Origin: Rhizobium sp. PP-CC-3A-592
GTDB taxonomy: Bacteria > Pseudomonadota > Alphaproteobacteria > Rhizobiales > Rhizobiaceae
Length of the DNA stretch: 64,000 nucleotides
Assembly: GCF_003217095.1 (NCBI RefSeq)
Contig: NZ_QJSR01000002.1
Coordinates: 496,001 to 560,000, forward strand
Reading direction: 5' to 3'
Shown here: positions 43,456 through 52,634 of the stretch, in pieces
How positions within the stretch are numbered: position 1 is the first letter of the stretch
How the letters are laid out: each line of letters opens with the position of its first letter
Made by a program: the position numbers and the translations under genes
Notes under the pieces: generated by a model
Database searches by the model: none
What the model saw: the letters and a program-made list of their open reading frames with translations, nothing else
Told to the model about the DNA's origin: nothing

Positions 43456-44732
43456 GCCTGCCTGCGGTAGATGTGGAAGCCGCCGTAGATTGCCGAGCGA
43501 TCCTTGACGTTCAGGGCGCCCGATTTGGTGCGGTCGTATTGCCAGTGTGCGAGCAGGCTTTCCGAGACGCGGCCTTCGAGGATGCTGCGTTCGGCCGCGG
43601 TGCGGAAGATGACGACGGCGCCCGGAGCGGCTGTGCGGGTGATCTCGGTCCAGAGGTCGTTGAGCTGCTGGTCCGTCATCCAGTCCTGCGCATCGAGAAG
43701 AACGTAGCGATCTACCGTGCCCGGCTGCTTGCGCGCGAGGAGATCGGTAAAGCTTTCGTGATGGACGTGCACCCGCTCCGCATTGTCGCGAATCGCCTCG
43801 TAGGCCTCCGGCTGGAGATGGAGCGGCAGCATGCCTTCGTGCGGCAAGGGGTAGCGGCGGCCGAAGGCCTGCCAGGCGAAGTAGTTGTGTCGAAGCGGGA
43901 AGTGGCAGACGAGCTTTTCCAGCCGGTGGCGAAGAACCGGCGCCAGCGTCTTCTCGGTACTGAGGCTTGCCAGCTCGTCGAACTGCTGCGGCGGGATGCC
44001 GAGCCCGAAGAGGGAGCTCTTGCGCCCCGTCAGCCAGCGGATCACCGGACGCTCGAACAGAGGCGCAAGGCGCTCGTCGAAGAACTGGCGTTGCTCGCGC
44101 AGGGAGCGGGTGGCGACAAGCTCGGAGGGGTCCACGCCATGGGCGCGGGCCAGCATGTGGCTGAGCCAGATGAAGCGCCCGAGCAGGCCGGTGCGATAGA
44201 GATTGGCGCCGAAGACGGAGATCCGCCGGCGACCGTTCAGCTTGCGGCCTTCCCAGTAGCTGCGTGTGGACGCATCGAGATGCGGCGCGATGAACCGGTC
44301 GTAGGCGGCGACGTTGGACGTCAGATGTTCGCGGGCGAGGAAGCGGACGAGGTCGCTATGCGCGGGAAGATGGCGGAAGGCGGCAAGCTTCAGCCGGTTC
44401 AGCGCCACATGATGCCTGTTCAGATCCACGACATCGATGCGCTCCGGCGTGGCGGAGAGATAGGCGAGCATGTTGCAGCCGCCGGAGCCGATGGTGACGA
44501 TGTGGTGCTCCGGGCGGATCTGCATCGCCTCCATGTCCACCGCGGGGTCTTCCCAGATCTGGGGATAGACGAGGCCGGAGAAGAGAAGGCCGAAGAGACG
44601 CTCCGACAGTCCGGACGCCGTCAGCGGCTGGTGCTGGATCAGCGCCTTGCGAAGCTTCTGGTTCTTGCGCCCGCCGGGCGCATCCGCAACGCGCGGGGAG
44701 GATACGAGATCGATGGGCGCCAGATCGGTCAT
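43452..44732 (-). CDS. btaA: S-adenosylmethionine:diacylglycerol 3-amino-3-carboxypropyl transferase BtaA
   Basis: 426 residues of the DUF3419 family. Segments seen are LFSGLVYPQIWEDPAVDMEAM at the start, the SAM-site VTIGSGGCNMLAYLS, RIDVVDLNRHHVALN, and near the end VLLDAQDWMTDQQLNDLW. BtaA moves the aminocarboxypropyl group of SAM to diacylglycerol, forming diacylglycerylhomoserine, which BtaB then methylates. The two genes form an operon in this order. The start ATG follows GTTAACC without a strong ribosome site. Confidence 0.93.
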   Translation of the reverse strand: MTDLAPIDLVSSPRVADAPGGRKNQKLRKALIQHQPLTASGLSERLFGLLFSGLVYPQIWEDPAVDMEAMQIRPEHHIVTIGSGGCNMLAYLSATPERIDVVDLNRHHVALNRLKLAAFRHLPAHSDLVRFLAREHLTSNVAAYDRFIAPHLDASTRSYWEGRKLNGRRRISVFGANLYRTGLLGRFIWLSHMLARAHGVDPSELVATRSLREQRQFFDERLAPLFERPVIRWLTGRKSSLFGLGIPPQQFDELASLSTEKTLAPVLRHRLEKLVCHFPLRHNYFAWQAFGRRYPLPHEGMLPLHLQPEAYEAIRDNAERVHVHHESFTDLLARKQPGTVDRYVLLDAQDWMTDQQLNDLWTEITRTAAPGAVVIFRTAAERSILEGRVSESLLAHWQYDRTKSGALNVKDRSAIYGGFHIYRRQA

Positions 44733-44967
44733 GGTTAACAGCCGTTCGTTGAAGATGCGACGCTTCTAGGATGCTTGCGCAACACTTTCGTGACGTGGGC
44801 TGTGGACCCTCCGGTGTAACGCCCCGATCGTTTACCAAACCTTCAGAGTCCGCTTGGCAGGCCGCTGCAGATCAACCAAAGGTATAGCTTGGCGACGTCT
44901 GTCGGTCGTTTAAACGGCCGCGGAGGGCGTGGCGCGCGCGAAGCAGGTGATTCCTTTTGGAAAGAAC

Positions 44968-46371
44968 ATGATGTTGACGTGGCTGCAGAAGAGACGATCC
45001 GAGCGCAAGAGCGTGAAGGACACGAACGGCGACCGCGAGACGGTGACAGCCGGCAACCCGACGGCGTCATCGATCGCGCCGATCCTGCACATCGATCATC
45101 TCACCGGCATTTCCAACCGTTTCGCGCTCGAACACGACCTGACGGCGGTGCTGAGCCGTCCGCAGGGTCACGGACGGGGCGCGCTGCTGCTGATCGATCT
45201 CGACCGGTTCAAGTTCATCAACGACGCGATGGACCATTCTGCCGGCGATGAAGTGTTGATCCGCATCGCCAAGCGTCTCTCCAATGTGCTGACCGGGGTT
45301 GGAACGATCTACCGGCTGGGCGCAGACGAATTCGCGGTCCACGTTGCCGGATCTCCGTCCCGTGGCAAGATCGAGGATATCTGCGCAACGATCAAAACCG
45401 TTCTGGGCACGCCCTTTGAGCTCACGGCCGGCGAAGTCTGGATCGTGGGGAGCATCGGCATCGCCGTGCCGGCGCCCGAGGACGTGTCCATGTCGGCGCT
45501 GTTGCGTCGCGCGGATCTCGCCGTGATGAAGGCGAAACAGATAGCCGGCAACAGCCATGTCTTCTACGAAGCGGGCATGGCGGCCGAAGCATCGGCCCGC
45601 TCCGAGCTGGAATATGATCTCTCGCGGGCGCTCGACCGGAACGAGTTCTTCCTCGAATACCAGCCGATCGTCTGCTCGGAAACGCGGATGATCAAGGCCT
45701 TCGAGGCGCTGATCCGCTGGCGGCATCCGCAGAAGGGCGTGATCGCGCCCGACCAGTTCATCTCCATCGCCGAGGCGACGGGCCTCATCCTGCCGATCGG
45801 CAATTGGGTGATTCGCACGGCCTGCGAGGAGGCCATCCGCTGGCCGTCGCCGATCGGCGTTGCCGTCAATGTGGCGGGCGATCAGTTCCGCGATCCGACC
45901 TTCCTGCCCTATGTCCGGGATTGCTTGCGCCAGTCGGGTCTCGCGCCCGAGCGCCTGACGATCGAAGTGACCGAATCGATCTTCTCGGTCGATCCTTCCA
46001 TCATCTCCGACAGCCTGACGGAACTCCGGGCGGAGGGCGTGAAGATCGCGCTTGACGACTTCGGCATCGGCTTCTCCTCGATCAACAATCTGCGCCGCTT
46101 CCCTCTCGATCACCTGAAGATCGACCGGTCCTTCACCGCGGCCATGCTGGGCAGCAAGCGGGATGCGGAGCTTGTCGATATCATCCTGAAGCTCGGCACC
46201 ACCTTCGATGTGTCCACGACGATCGAGGGCGTGGAAACGGAACCGCAGCTGGAATATGCGCGCTCGCGTGGCGCCAATGCCATACAGGGGTTCCTCATCT
46301 CGCGGCCCGTGGCGGCGGGCGACGTCTCGGCCATTCTGGACCGCAACCGCGTGCACCACGCGAAAGCCTGA
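44968..46371 (+). CDS. GGDEF/EAL cyclic-di-GMP signalling protein with altered GGDEF motif
   Basis: 467 residues with GGAAAG upstream of two adjacent ATGs. A basic N-terminus without membrane helix is followed by a GGDEF domain (HIDHLTGISNRFALEHDL, then RLGADEFAVHV) in which the signature is GADEF, so cyclase activity is doubtful. The EAL domain has the full set: FEALIRWRHPQKG, VAVNVAGDQFRD, IEVTESIF, IALDDFGIGFSS, LKIDRSF and IEGVETE. Phosphodiesterase activity is therefore likely, perhaps with the GGDEF domain as a GTP sensor. It is probably cytoplasmic and monocistronic. Confidence 0.92.
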   Translation: MMLTWLQKRRSERKSVKDTNGDRETVTAGNPTASSIAPILHIDHLTGISNRFALEHDLTAVLSRPQGHGRGALLLIDLDRFKFINDAMDHSAGDEVLIRIAKRLSNVLTGVGTIYRLGADEFAVHVAGSPSRGKIEDICATIKTVLGTPFELTAGEVWIVGSIGIAVPAPEDVSMSALLRRADLAVMKAKQIAGNSHVFYEAGMAAEASARSELEYDLSRALDRNEFFLEYQPIVCSETRMIKAFEALIRWRHPQKGVIAPDQFISIAEATGLILPIGNWVIRTACEEAIRWPSPIGVAVNVAGDQFRDPTFLPYVRDCLRQSGLAPERLTIEVTESIFSVDPSIISDSLTELRAEGVKIALDDFGIGFSSINNLRRFPLDHLKIDRSFTAAMLGSKRDAELVDIILKLGTTFDVSTTIEGVETEPQLEYARSRGANAIQGFLISRPVAAGDVSAILDRNRVHHAKA

Positions 46372-46580
46372 GCAAGCGACAATCGGTCCTGCGGGTTGCG
46401 CTCCCCCCGTCGAAACGGCCATAGTGGTAACGGCGTCAGCTTGGGCGCGGCGTCCTGCCGCCGCCCGGCTTCCGCTCGCGCACGTTACCGCTTCTGCCTT
46501 GTAGAACGTGACGTCGTGGCAGCTTCATTTGCTGCATCGCCTGCTGTCCTGCCGCTGTGGCCGACTGCGGGCGTGCAGTC

Positions 46581-47960
46581 ATGCGGAACCGGATCATGCG
46601 CAGACGCACGTTTCTCATGTCGATGGCCGGCGGGCTATTCACGCTCGTTGCCGGTGTCGGCACCTGGTTGACGGTCGCTCCCCCCGACCTCCTGAAGCTC
46701 GGCGACAGCTATGCGGCAAAGATGGTCTGCTCCAGCCTGTTCGTTGCCGGTCGCAATGCGTCGGAGGTTCTCGCCGACGACGTGCAGGCGCCGGGCCATC
46801 CGTTGCTGCGCTTCATTCGCGTGTCCGTGGACGAGCAGCGCAAGACCGTGACGGCGCGGATGTTCGGCTTTGCCGCACCCGGGCATGCGATCTTCCGCGA
46901 CGGCCTCGGCTGCTCCAACGTGACCGACGGGGCCTTTGCGGCCTTCCCCGGCAACCGGTCGCTGCGCCGTCGTAGCGTGGAGCCCGACACGACGCAGCCC
47001 TGGCCGGAGGGTGGTGCGCTGGTGGCGGATGCCGGCGTTCAGGCGCTGATCGAGGACGAAACACGGGCAGGGCCCGGGCTGCGCGGGCTCGTTGTCATCC
47101 GCGACGGCCGGATCATAGCCGAACGCTACGGACGCGGCTTCTACGCCTCCACGCCGCTTCTCGGCTGGTCCATGACGAAGACGGTGACGGCGGCGCTCAT
47201 CGGCTTGCGCATCCGGGACGGGCAGATGGCGCTCGACAAGGCCGACCTCCTGCCGCAGTGGCGCAACGACGAGCGCAGCCGGATCACGCTGTCGGACCTG
47301 CTCGGCATGCAGAGCGGCCTCGGCTTCAACGAGAGCTATGGCAGCGTCACGGATGCCACCCGCATGCTCTTCCTCGAAAACGACATGGCGGCCTATGCCG
47401 CGTCGAAGACGCTCGATACGGCACCGGGCACGCAGTTTTCCTATTCCAGCGGCACCTCGGTCATCCTGTCGCGCCTGTGGATGAATTCGTTCGCCAGTCC
47501 CCGCGAGGCGCTGACGTTCCCACGTGCGTCCCTGTTCCGGCCGCTCGGCATGAGCAGCGCCATCCTCGAGCCCGACGCGCACGGCACCTTTGTCGGCTCG
47601 TCCTATATGTATGCGACGGCGCGGGACTGGGGGCGGTTCGCGCTCTTTCTGCTGCAGGATGGTGTCTGGAATAACGAGCCGATCCTGCCGCCGGACTATG
47701 TCCGTCTGATGCGCACGGCGACGTCAGCCTCCAACGGCCGGTTCGGCTCCGGCCAAGTGTGGATGAAGACGGGGCAGGAGGCTCAAGGCTTTCCGAGCGA
47801 CGCCTACTGGATGCGGGGGCATGACGGGCAGTCGATCCTGCTCGTGCCGTCGATGAAGCTTGCCGTGGTCAGGCTGGGCCTGACGCCGCGCCTGATGGGC
47901 TATGACGACAGCGTGCTCCATCGCGACATCATCGCAGCGCTGGCAAAGCCGCAGCCTTGA
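46581..47960 (+). CDS. serine hydrolase of the beta-lactamase (class C) family
   Basis: 459 residues from the ATG beginning MRNRIMRRRTFLMSMAGG; that twin-arginine-like start plus hydrophobic stretch suggests export. After about 130 residues comes a penicillin-binding fold: nucleophile motif GWSMTKTVTAALIGLR (S-x-x-K), FSYSSGTSVILSRLW (Y-x-S variant of the second motif) and MRGHDGQSILLVPSMKLAVVRLG (H-x-G third motif). Family members are esterases, peptidases or 6-aminohexanoate hydrolases; activity on beta-lactams is not implied. The start is a guess among three close ATGs. Monocistronic. Confidence 0.83.
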   Translation: MRNRIMRRRTFLMSMAGGLFTLVAGVGTWLTVAPPDLLKLGDSYAAKMVCSSLFVAGRNASEVLADDVQAPGHPLLRFIRVSVDEQRKTVTARMFGFAAPGHAIFRDGLGCSNVTDGAFAAFPGNRSLRRRSVEPDTTQPWPEGGALVADAGVQALIEDETRAGPGLRGLVVIRDGRIIAERYGRGFYASTPLLGWSMTKTVTAALIGLRIRDGQMALDKADLLPQWRNDERSRITLSDLLGMQSGLGFNESYGSVTDATRMLFLENDMAAYAASKTLDTAPGTQFSYSSGTSVILSRLWMNSFASPREALTFPRASLFRPLGMSSAILEPDAHGTFVGSSYMYATARDWGRFALFLLQDGVWNNEPILPPDYVRLMRTATSASNGRFGSGQVWMKTGQEAQGFPSDAYWMRGHDGQSILLVPSMKLAVVRLGLTPRLMGYDDSVLHRDIIAALAKPQP

Positions 47961-48110
47961 CAGGAGGCTGTGGCGTTCGGCATTCACATGCAGAGGGTGA
48001 AGAAGGCGCTGACAGGATCAAGAGGCTGAGCCTGAGATCAGGTGAGACGCTCCGCGGGACGGAAGCATGAGCCAGCCGTCAACCGCAGGTCAGCGTTCCG
48101 GGACGTGCAA

Positions 48111-49154
48111 TCAGCGCATGCCGAGGGTGTCGAGCAGGCCCTTGCGCTTGGCGTGGTAGTAATAGCCGCTGGCATAGAGCTTGACGGCATTGTCGTTCTG
48201 GTTTTCAGCAACGACCCAGGCGCCGCGCAGATATTGCGTCGCGTATTTCAGATTGGTTTCCGCATCGAACAGGCCTTCCGGCGGACCGTCGTAGCCAAGG
48301 CCCTTGGCCGTGTTGTAGCGGATCTGCATGAGGCCGTAATTGCCGTTGTGATAGGCGCGGGGATTGTAGGTGCTCTCGCGGCGGACGACGCGATGGACCA
48401 GGTCCTCCGGGACACCGTTCAGCTTGGCATAATGGGTGATGAGCTTGTCGAGTTCGGGACGCGAGCTCGTCGGCTTTTCGCGGCCGAGGAGAGCGCTGGC
48501 CGCCGATTCCATCTTGGAATAGGCGACGGAAATCAGCTGCGGCTTGGCGGCGGGAACGATCATGCGCTTGGCGACGAGCGTTTCCAAGCCGACCGGTTCG
48601 CCCGTGTCGAAGTCGGAATCCATGGCGCCAGCGCTGGCGATCGTCGGCCGTACCGGGACTTTGCGCACCGTGATCATCGCGTTTGCGGTTTCCGGCAGGG
48701 CGTCGGTCGCGGTGCCGGCGAGAAGCGGGTTGGCGGCGTTGACGGATGTCGTCGCTTTGGCCGGAGCCAGCGATGCGACCTCGGTATTGGCCAGCGCGTT
48801 CATGGCGGACGGTGTGGCCGGCGCAGTCTTTGCGGCCTCGGCCGAAGCCGTGGCCACCGCTGCGTTGGTCGTCGCCGTGGCAATGCCGGGTGCAGTCGCA
48901 GAGGGCGTTGCCGAAGCATTGGTGGTCTGGGCGGCGAGGGCGGCTGCGGCCGTGGTGGCTGCGCCGTCCGGCGTCGGCAGAGCGTAAGCCGTCATTTCCG
49001 TTCCGGGCTTGGCAAGCGGTGTGACCGACTGTGCTGCCATCAACTGCTCCATCGGGGTGCGCTCGACGCTCGAGCAGCCGGCCATCAAGGTCGCCGAGAT
49101 CAGTGCACATGCCGTAAGAGATTGTTTATGAACGGAAAGACGTGAAACTGCCAT
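48111..49154 (-). CDS. lytic transglycosylase (SLT domain) lipoprotein
   Basis: 347 residues. The signal peptide ends in a lipobox (LMAGCSS), then a long Ala/Thr/Ser-rich tether (about residues 55-165) leads to an SLT domain: the catalytic Glu in VHRVVRRESTYNPRAYHNGN, YGLMQIRYNTAKGLGYDG and LFDAETNLKYATQYLRGAW. It should cut peptidoglycan glycan strands while anchored in a membrane. The flexible tether would let it reach the wall. The gene reads out of a 279-base gap that also holds the end of pfp. Confidence 0.92.
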   Translation of the reverse strand: MAVSRLSVHKQSLTACALISATLMAGCSSVERTPMEQLMAAQSVTPLAKPGTEMTAYALPTPDGAATTAAAALAAQTTNASATPSATAPGIATATTNAAVATASAEAAKTAPATPSAMNALANTEVASLAPAKATTSVNAANPLLAGTATDALPETANAMITVRKVPVRPTIASAGAMDSDFDTGEPVGLETLVAKRMIVPAAKPQLISVAYSKMESAASALLGREKPTSSRPELDKLITHYAKLNGVPEDLVHRVVRRESTYNPRAYHNGNYGLMQIRYNTAKGLGYDGPPEGLFDAETNLKYATQYLRGAWVVAENQNDNAVKLYASGYYYHAKRKGLLDTLGMR

Positions 49155-49318
49155 GCTGTCGCTTTCGTGCTTTGTGGCCCCGTAGCCTTACCAGTGCTGC
49201 AGCCAAAAGCCGCCATGCCGTGCCCGTCATTAACCTATATGAAGGCCGGTCGCAAGCGAGGGTGGGATATGGGCCCTGTCGGTGGAGGTTTCCACAGGTG
49301 CGGAAGCCCGGAAATGCG

Positions 49319-49354
49319 GGCGCCGGGGCTCCTGTTTTTTCGAGCCCCGGCGCC
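49319..49354. terminator. strong hairpin between pfp and the SLT lipoprotein gene
   Basis: GGCGCCGGGGCTC (49319-49331) is exactly complementary to GAGCCCCGGCGCC (49342-49354); the 10-base loop carries six consecutive T (A on the minus strand). It lies about 80 bases after the pfp stop and is the likely end of that transcript. Confidence 0.6.
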
Positions 49355-49433
49355 GTATTCTGCCGTCTATCGGCGCTCGGGAGCCTGGCGGCGGATCACA
49401 AAATCAACCGCTGTGCTCCCGGTTTTCGTGTCG

Positions 49434-50648
49434 TCAGTGCGCCGGCTTCCAGCTCTGGCCGATCGCATCCATCACCTCGCCGAACCATGGCGTGGCCGTG
49501 TTGAAATGCTTGCCGCCGCGGATGCGGGGGAACTCGATCGTGCGCAGCTTGCCGCCCTGATCCTCGTCATGGCCGGTGACGCCCGAGACCTTGTCGAGGG
49601 CGCTCTGGACCGCGAGATCGACCATGCCCTGTATAAGGCGGAGGTCGTCGATATTGGCCGGGGCCGAGCGGGCGTAATAGCCCGACTTCTGGACCATGGC
49701 ACGCTGGGCGCCGAGAAGGTCCGCGAACTGCTTGGAGAACCAGTTGCCGACATTGATGGTGTCGAGCTTGACGTGGCCGAAGGCATCGCGCTTCACGGTG
49801 TCACCGGCGGCTTCGCGCTCGGCGACGATCGCGTCCATGCAGGCGCCTTCGCTGACGAAGAGGGTGACATAGCCGGTCTTTGCCATGACGGCGCGCAGGC
49901 GCTCTGCTTCCGCCTGCAGATCGAAGGCTGTCTCCGGGAGATAGAGACCGTCGATGGTCTTAAGCGCCTTGTTCATCATGAAGCCATCGACGAACTCGGT
50001 CTTCTCGACCGTCTGCATGTAGGAACGTGCCGTGGCGGCGGTCAGCCAGCCGCAGTGGCGGCCCATGACCTCGTGGACGATCAGCGTCTTGGGCGCCGCG
50101 CTCTGCTCGTTGCTGACATTGTCGAAGAACTTCGCGCCATATTCGGCAGCGGTCCAGGCGCCGAGCGACTGGCGGATCGGCACGACGTCGTTATCGACGG
50201 TCTTCGGCAGGCCGACGACGGTGAGGTCGTAGCCGTTGGCACCGAGATAGGCGGCAAGGTCGGCGGCCGTCGTGTTGGTGTCGTCGCCGCCGATCGTGTG
50301 GAGAATCGTCACGCCGTCGGAGGCAAGGCGCTCGGCTGCGACGCGCAGCGGGTTTTCACCCTCCTTGACGAGGCCGCGCTTGACGCAGTCGGCGGCATTG
50401 GTGAGCTTGACGCGGCTGTTGCCGATGGGGGAGCCGCCATAGCGGTGCAGAAGACCCGCCTTTTCGCGCATCTGCGGCGTGATTTCGATCCGGTCGGCCA
50501 GAAGCAGGCCGTAATAGCCGGAGCGGTAGGCCATGAGTTCGATATCGGGGGCGATATCCGTATAACGCTCGATCAATCCGCCTACGGCAGACGACAGGCA
50601 CGGGGCGAGACCGCCCGCCGTGAGCATTGCGACTTTCTGCTTGGCCAT
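49434..50648 (-). CDS. pfp: pyrophosphate-dependent 6-phosphofructokinase
   Basis: 404 residues with AGGAGG before the ATG. Phosphofructokinase motifs: MLTAGGLAPCLSSAVGGLI, ILHTIGGDDTNTTAA, VVGLPKTVDNDV and HEVMGRHCGWLTAA. The GGDD signature (Asp where ATP enzymes have Gly) together with the PKTVDND Lys is diagnostic for the pyrophosphate-using enzymes. It interconverts fructose 6-phosphate and fructose 1,6-bisphosphate reversibly with PPi. Rhizobia usually lack the ATP enzyme, so this could give a reversible bypass. An upstream start at 50672 has no ribosome site. Confidence 0.92.
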   Translation of the reverse strand: MAKQKVAMLTAGGLAPCLSSAVGGLIERYTDIAPDIELMAYRSGYYGLLLADRIEITPQMREKAGLLHRYGGSPIGNSRVKLTNAADCVKRGLVKEGENPLRVAAERLASDGVTILHTIGGDDTNTTAADLAAYLGANGYDLTVVGLPKTVDNDVVPIRQSLGAWTAAEYGAKFFDNVSNEQSAAPKTLIVHEVMGRHCGWLTAATARSYMQTVEKTEFVDGFMMNKALKTIDGLYLPETAFDLQAEAERLRAVMAKTGYVTLFVSEGACMDAIVAEREAAGDTVKRDAFGHVKLDTINVGNWFSKQFADLLGAQRAMVQKSGYYARSAPANIDDLRLIQGMVDLAVQSALDKVSGVTGHDEDQGGKLRTIEFPRIRGGKHFNTATPWFGEVMDAIGQSWKPAH

Positions 50649-50960
50649 GATTCCTCCTCGGGATATTGCCATTCATCGGGTTCCGCACCTGTCCTAGCCC
50701 AGATCCCCCACAAGTAAAATGACATGAGCCGCACGGCTGCCGAGCGTGAAGCGCAAATTGCAGCATGAAAATAGTGAGGGCCATCACAAAAGTGTCATTC
50801 CAGGCCTTGCTCGTCTTGCAATCGCCGGCGACATCTGATCAGACTTGAGCTCCTTGCGGGACTGCGACCGGAGATGTCGGCAGTTCCGATGCAACACATC
50901 GCACGTGCGATGCTTTCGTCCTTGGCATCAGCGCCGGACAAAACGGGAAAGAAACTCCTC

Positions 50961-51668
50961 ATGTCGATCTGGGATCGCCTTATCGGAATCGTGACATCGA
51001 CCGGCAATGCGCTGTCGGGTCTCGTCGAAGCGATCCGGACGCTTTTCGAGGGCGACCCGGAGACACGCCGCAAGGTGGCCTTTTCCGTGGCCATGATTGC
51101 GCTCTCGGCCAAGATGGCGAAGGCGGATGGCGTGGTGACGGAGGCTGAGGTTTCCGCCTTCCGCCAGATTTTCAAGTTCCCGGAAGACCAGGCACAGAAC
51201 GTGGCCCGGCTCTACAACCTCGCCCGCCAGGACGTGGCCGGATACGAGGCTTATGCCGAGAAGCTTTCGGGGCTCTGCGTCTCCGGCGAAGCCAATTGCC
51301 CGGTGCTTGAAGACATCATCGACGGGCTGTTCCATATCGCCAAGTCCGACGGGGCGCTGCACGAGAAGGAGCTCACCTTCCTGCGCCGCGTCGCCGAGAT
51401 CTTCGGCATGGACGATATGAAGTTCGAGGCGATCCTCTCGCGGCATGCCTATCTCGAGGGTGTCGATCCCTATGACCTGCTCGGCGTTTCCCGGAAGGAT
51501 GATTTCTCGACCATTCGCCGGCGTTATCGCGTGCTCGTCTCCGAGTATCATCCCGACCTTCTGGTCGCCCGTGGCGTTCCGGCCGAGCAGCATGCGACAG
51601 CCAACGACCGGATGGCCGCCTTCAACGCTGCCTATGAGGCGATCGAGAGAGAACGTCGCGCGGCATGA
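50961..51668 (+). CDS. DjlA-like co-chaperone (TerB domain plus J domain)
   Basis: 235 residues. An amphipathic N-terminus (MSIWDRLIGIVTSTGNALSGL) leads into a TerB helical domain (AMIALSAKMAKADGVVTEAEVSAF and FHIAKSDGALHEKELTFLRRVAEIF, two Asp-rich repeats) and a C-terminal J domain with DPYDLLGVSRKDD and the essential HPD in VSEYHPDLL. J domains stimulate DnaK ATPase. Unlike E. coli DjlA there is no clear transmembrane anchor. It overlaps the following amidase gene by four bases (ATGA), linking it to cell-wall work. The ATG choice leaves out an upstream frame of weak character. Confidence 0.88.
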   Translation: MSIWDRLIGIVTSTGNALSGLVEAIRTLFEGDPETRRKVAFSVAMIALSAKMAKADGVVTEAEVSAFRQIFKFPEDQAQNVARLYNLARQDVAGYEAYAEKLSGLCVSGEANCPVLEDIIDGLFHIAKSDGALHEKELTFLRRVAEIFGMDDMKFEAILSRHAYLEGVDPYDLLGVSRKDDFSTIRRRYRVLVSEYHPDLLVARGVPAEQHATANDRMAAFNAAYEAIERERRAA

Positions 51669-52429
51669 GCCTTCCCGTTTGCGATTTCCCGAAGGCGCGG
51701 TTTGTGGCCTCGCCCAATCATAACGAGCGGTTGGGCGTTTCCAGCCCGGATATGATCATTCTGCACTATACCGGCATGCCGACCGCGGCAGGCGCGCTCG
51801 ACTGGCTGTGTCGTGAGGAGAGCCAGGTGTCCAGCCATTACTTCGTGCATGAGGATGGCCGGGTGGACCAGCTCGTGCCGGAGGACCGTCGCGCCTGGCA
51901 TGCGGGCAAAAGCATCTGGAAGACCGAGACGGACATCAATTCGCGCTCGATCGGCATCGAGATCGCCAATGCCGGCCATCCCGGCGGTCTGCCGGATTAC
52001 CCTGCGATCCAGATCGCGGCGGTCGTCGAACTGTGTCAGTTTTGTGTCAAGCGCTGGTCCGTCCCCCCCGAGCGGGTGCTGGCGCACAGCGATATCGCCC
52101 CTGTTCGCAAGGTCGATCCGGGGGAAAATTTCCCCTGGAAGAACTTGTATAAAAAAGGCGTTGGTCACTGGGTCGAGCCGGCGCCTGTCGGTGGCGGGCG
52201 CTACTTCCAGCGGGGCGACAGAGGTCAGCCGGTCGAGGCCGTGCAGAGCATGCTCTCGCTCTACGGCTATGGCCTTGAGGTCACTGGCGAATTCTGCGAG
52301 AAGACCCATGGTGTCGTGGAGGCTTTCCAGCGGCATTTCCGACCGAGCCAAGTCGATGGAATCGCGGATATCTCGACGCTCGATACGCTGCATCGGCTGC
52401 TCGGTTCGCTGCCACAGTTCACGCGCTGA
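51665..52429 (+). CDS. N-acetylmuramoyl-L-alanine amidase (AmiD/AmpD family)
   Basis: 254 residues. Amidase_2 fold with zinc ligands in IILHYTGMPTA, VLAHSDIAPVRKVDPGENF (His and Asp) and the conserved RAWHAGKSIWK segment; SHYFVHEDGRVDQLVPED is also typical. A C-terminal peptidoglycan-binding domain follows (RGQPVEAVQSMLSLYGYGLEV to VVEAFQRHF). There is no signal peptide, so it may act on cytoplasmic recycled anhydro-muropeptides like AmpD, although the binding domain is more usual in periplasmic AmiD. It overlaps the DjlA-like gene by four bases. Confidence 0.9.
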   Translation: MSLPVCDFPKARFVASPNHNERLGVSSPDMIILHYTGMPTAAGALDWLCREESQVSSHYFVHEDGRVDQLVPEDRRAWHAGKSIWKTETDINSRSIGIEIANAGHPGGLPDYPAIQIAAVVELCQFCVKRWSVPPERVLAHSDIAPVRKVDPGENFPWKNLYKKGVGHWVEPAPVGGGRYFQRGDRGQPVEAVQSMLSLYGYGLEVTGEFCEKTHGVVEAFQRHFRPSQVDGIADISTLDTLHRLLGSLPQFTR

Positions 52430-52634
52430 CGACAGCCGTCCCCTTTACCGTTCCGCAGCATTTTGCTGCATCGCCATATCATGACCATCTTCCACACGGA
52501 TTTTGACGCCGTACCGAGGGCGGGGTCCTGAGGGTTGCGTACCGTTCCCCGCTGATGACCATGATCATGGATCGGGCGAGGCCGGGGCGGGGCGTCCGCT
52601 GGCTTCCCGAATCCCAGCGGAGTTTACAACATTC

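Noticed and set aside
44733-44840. Possible Pho box before btaA
   Set aside because: Only a weak CTTTCGT-like half is visible; the paired CTGTCAT repeat is missing.
52559-52570. Perfect palindrome CCATGATCATGG
   Set aside because: Short, isolated and with no evident partner site or regulator; could be chance.
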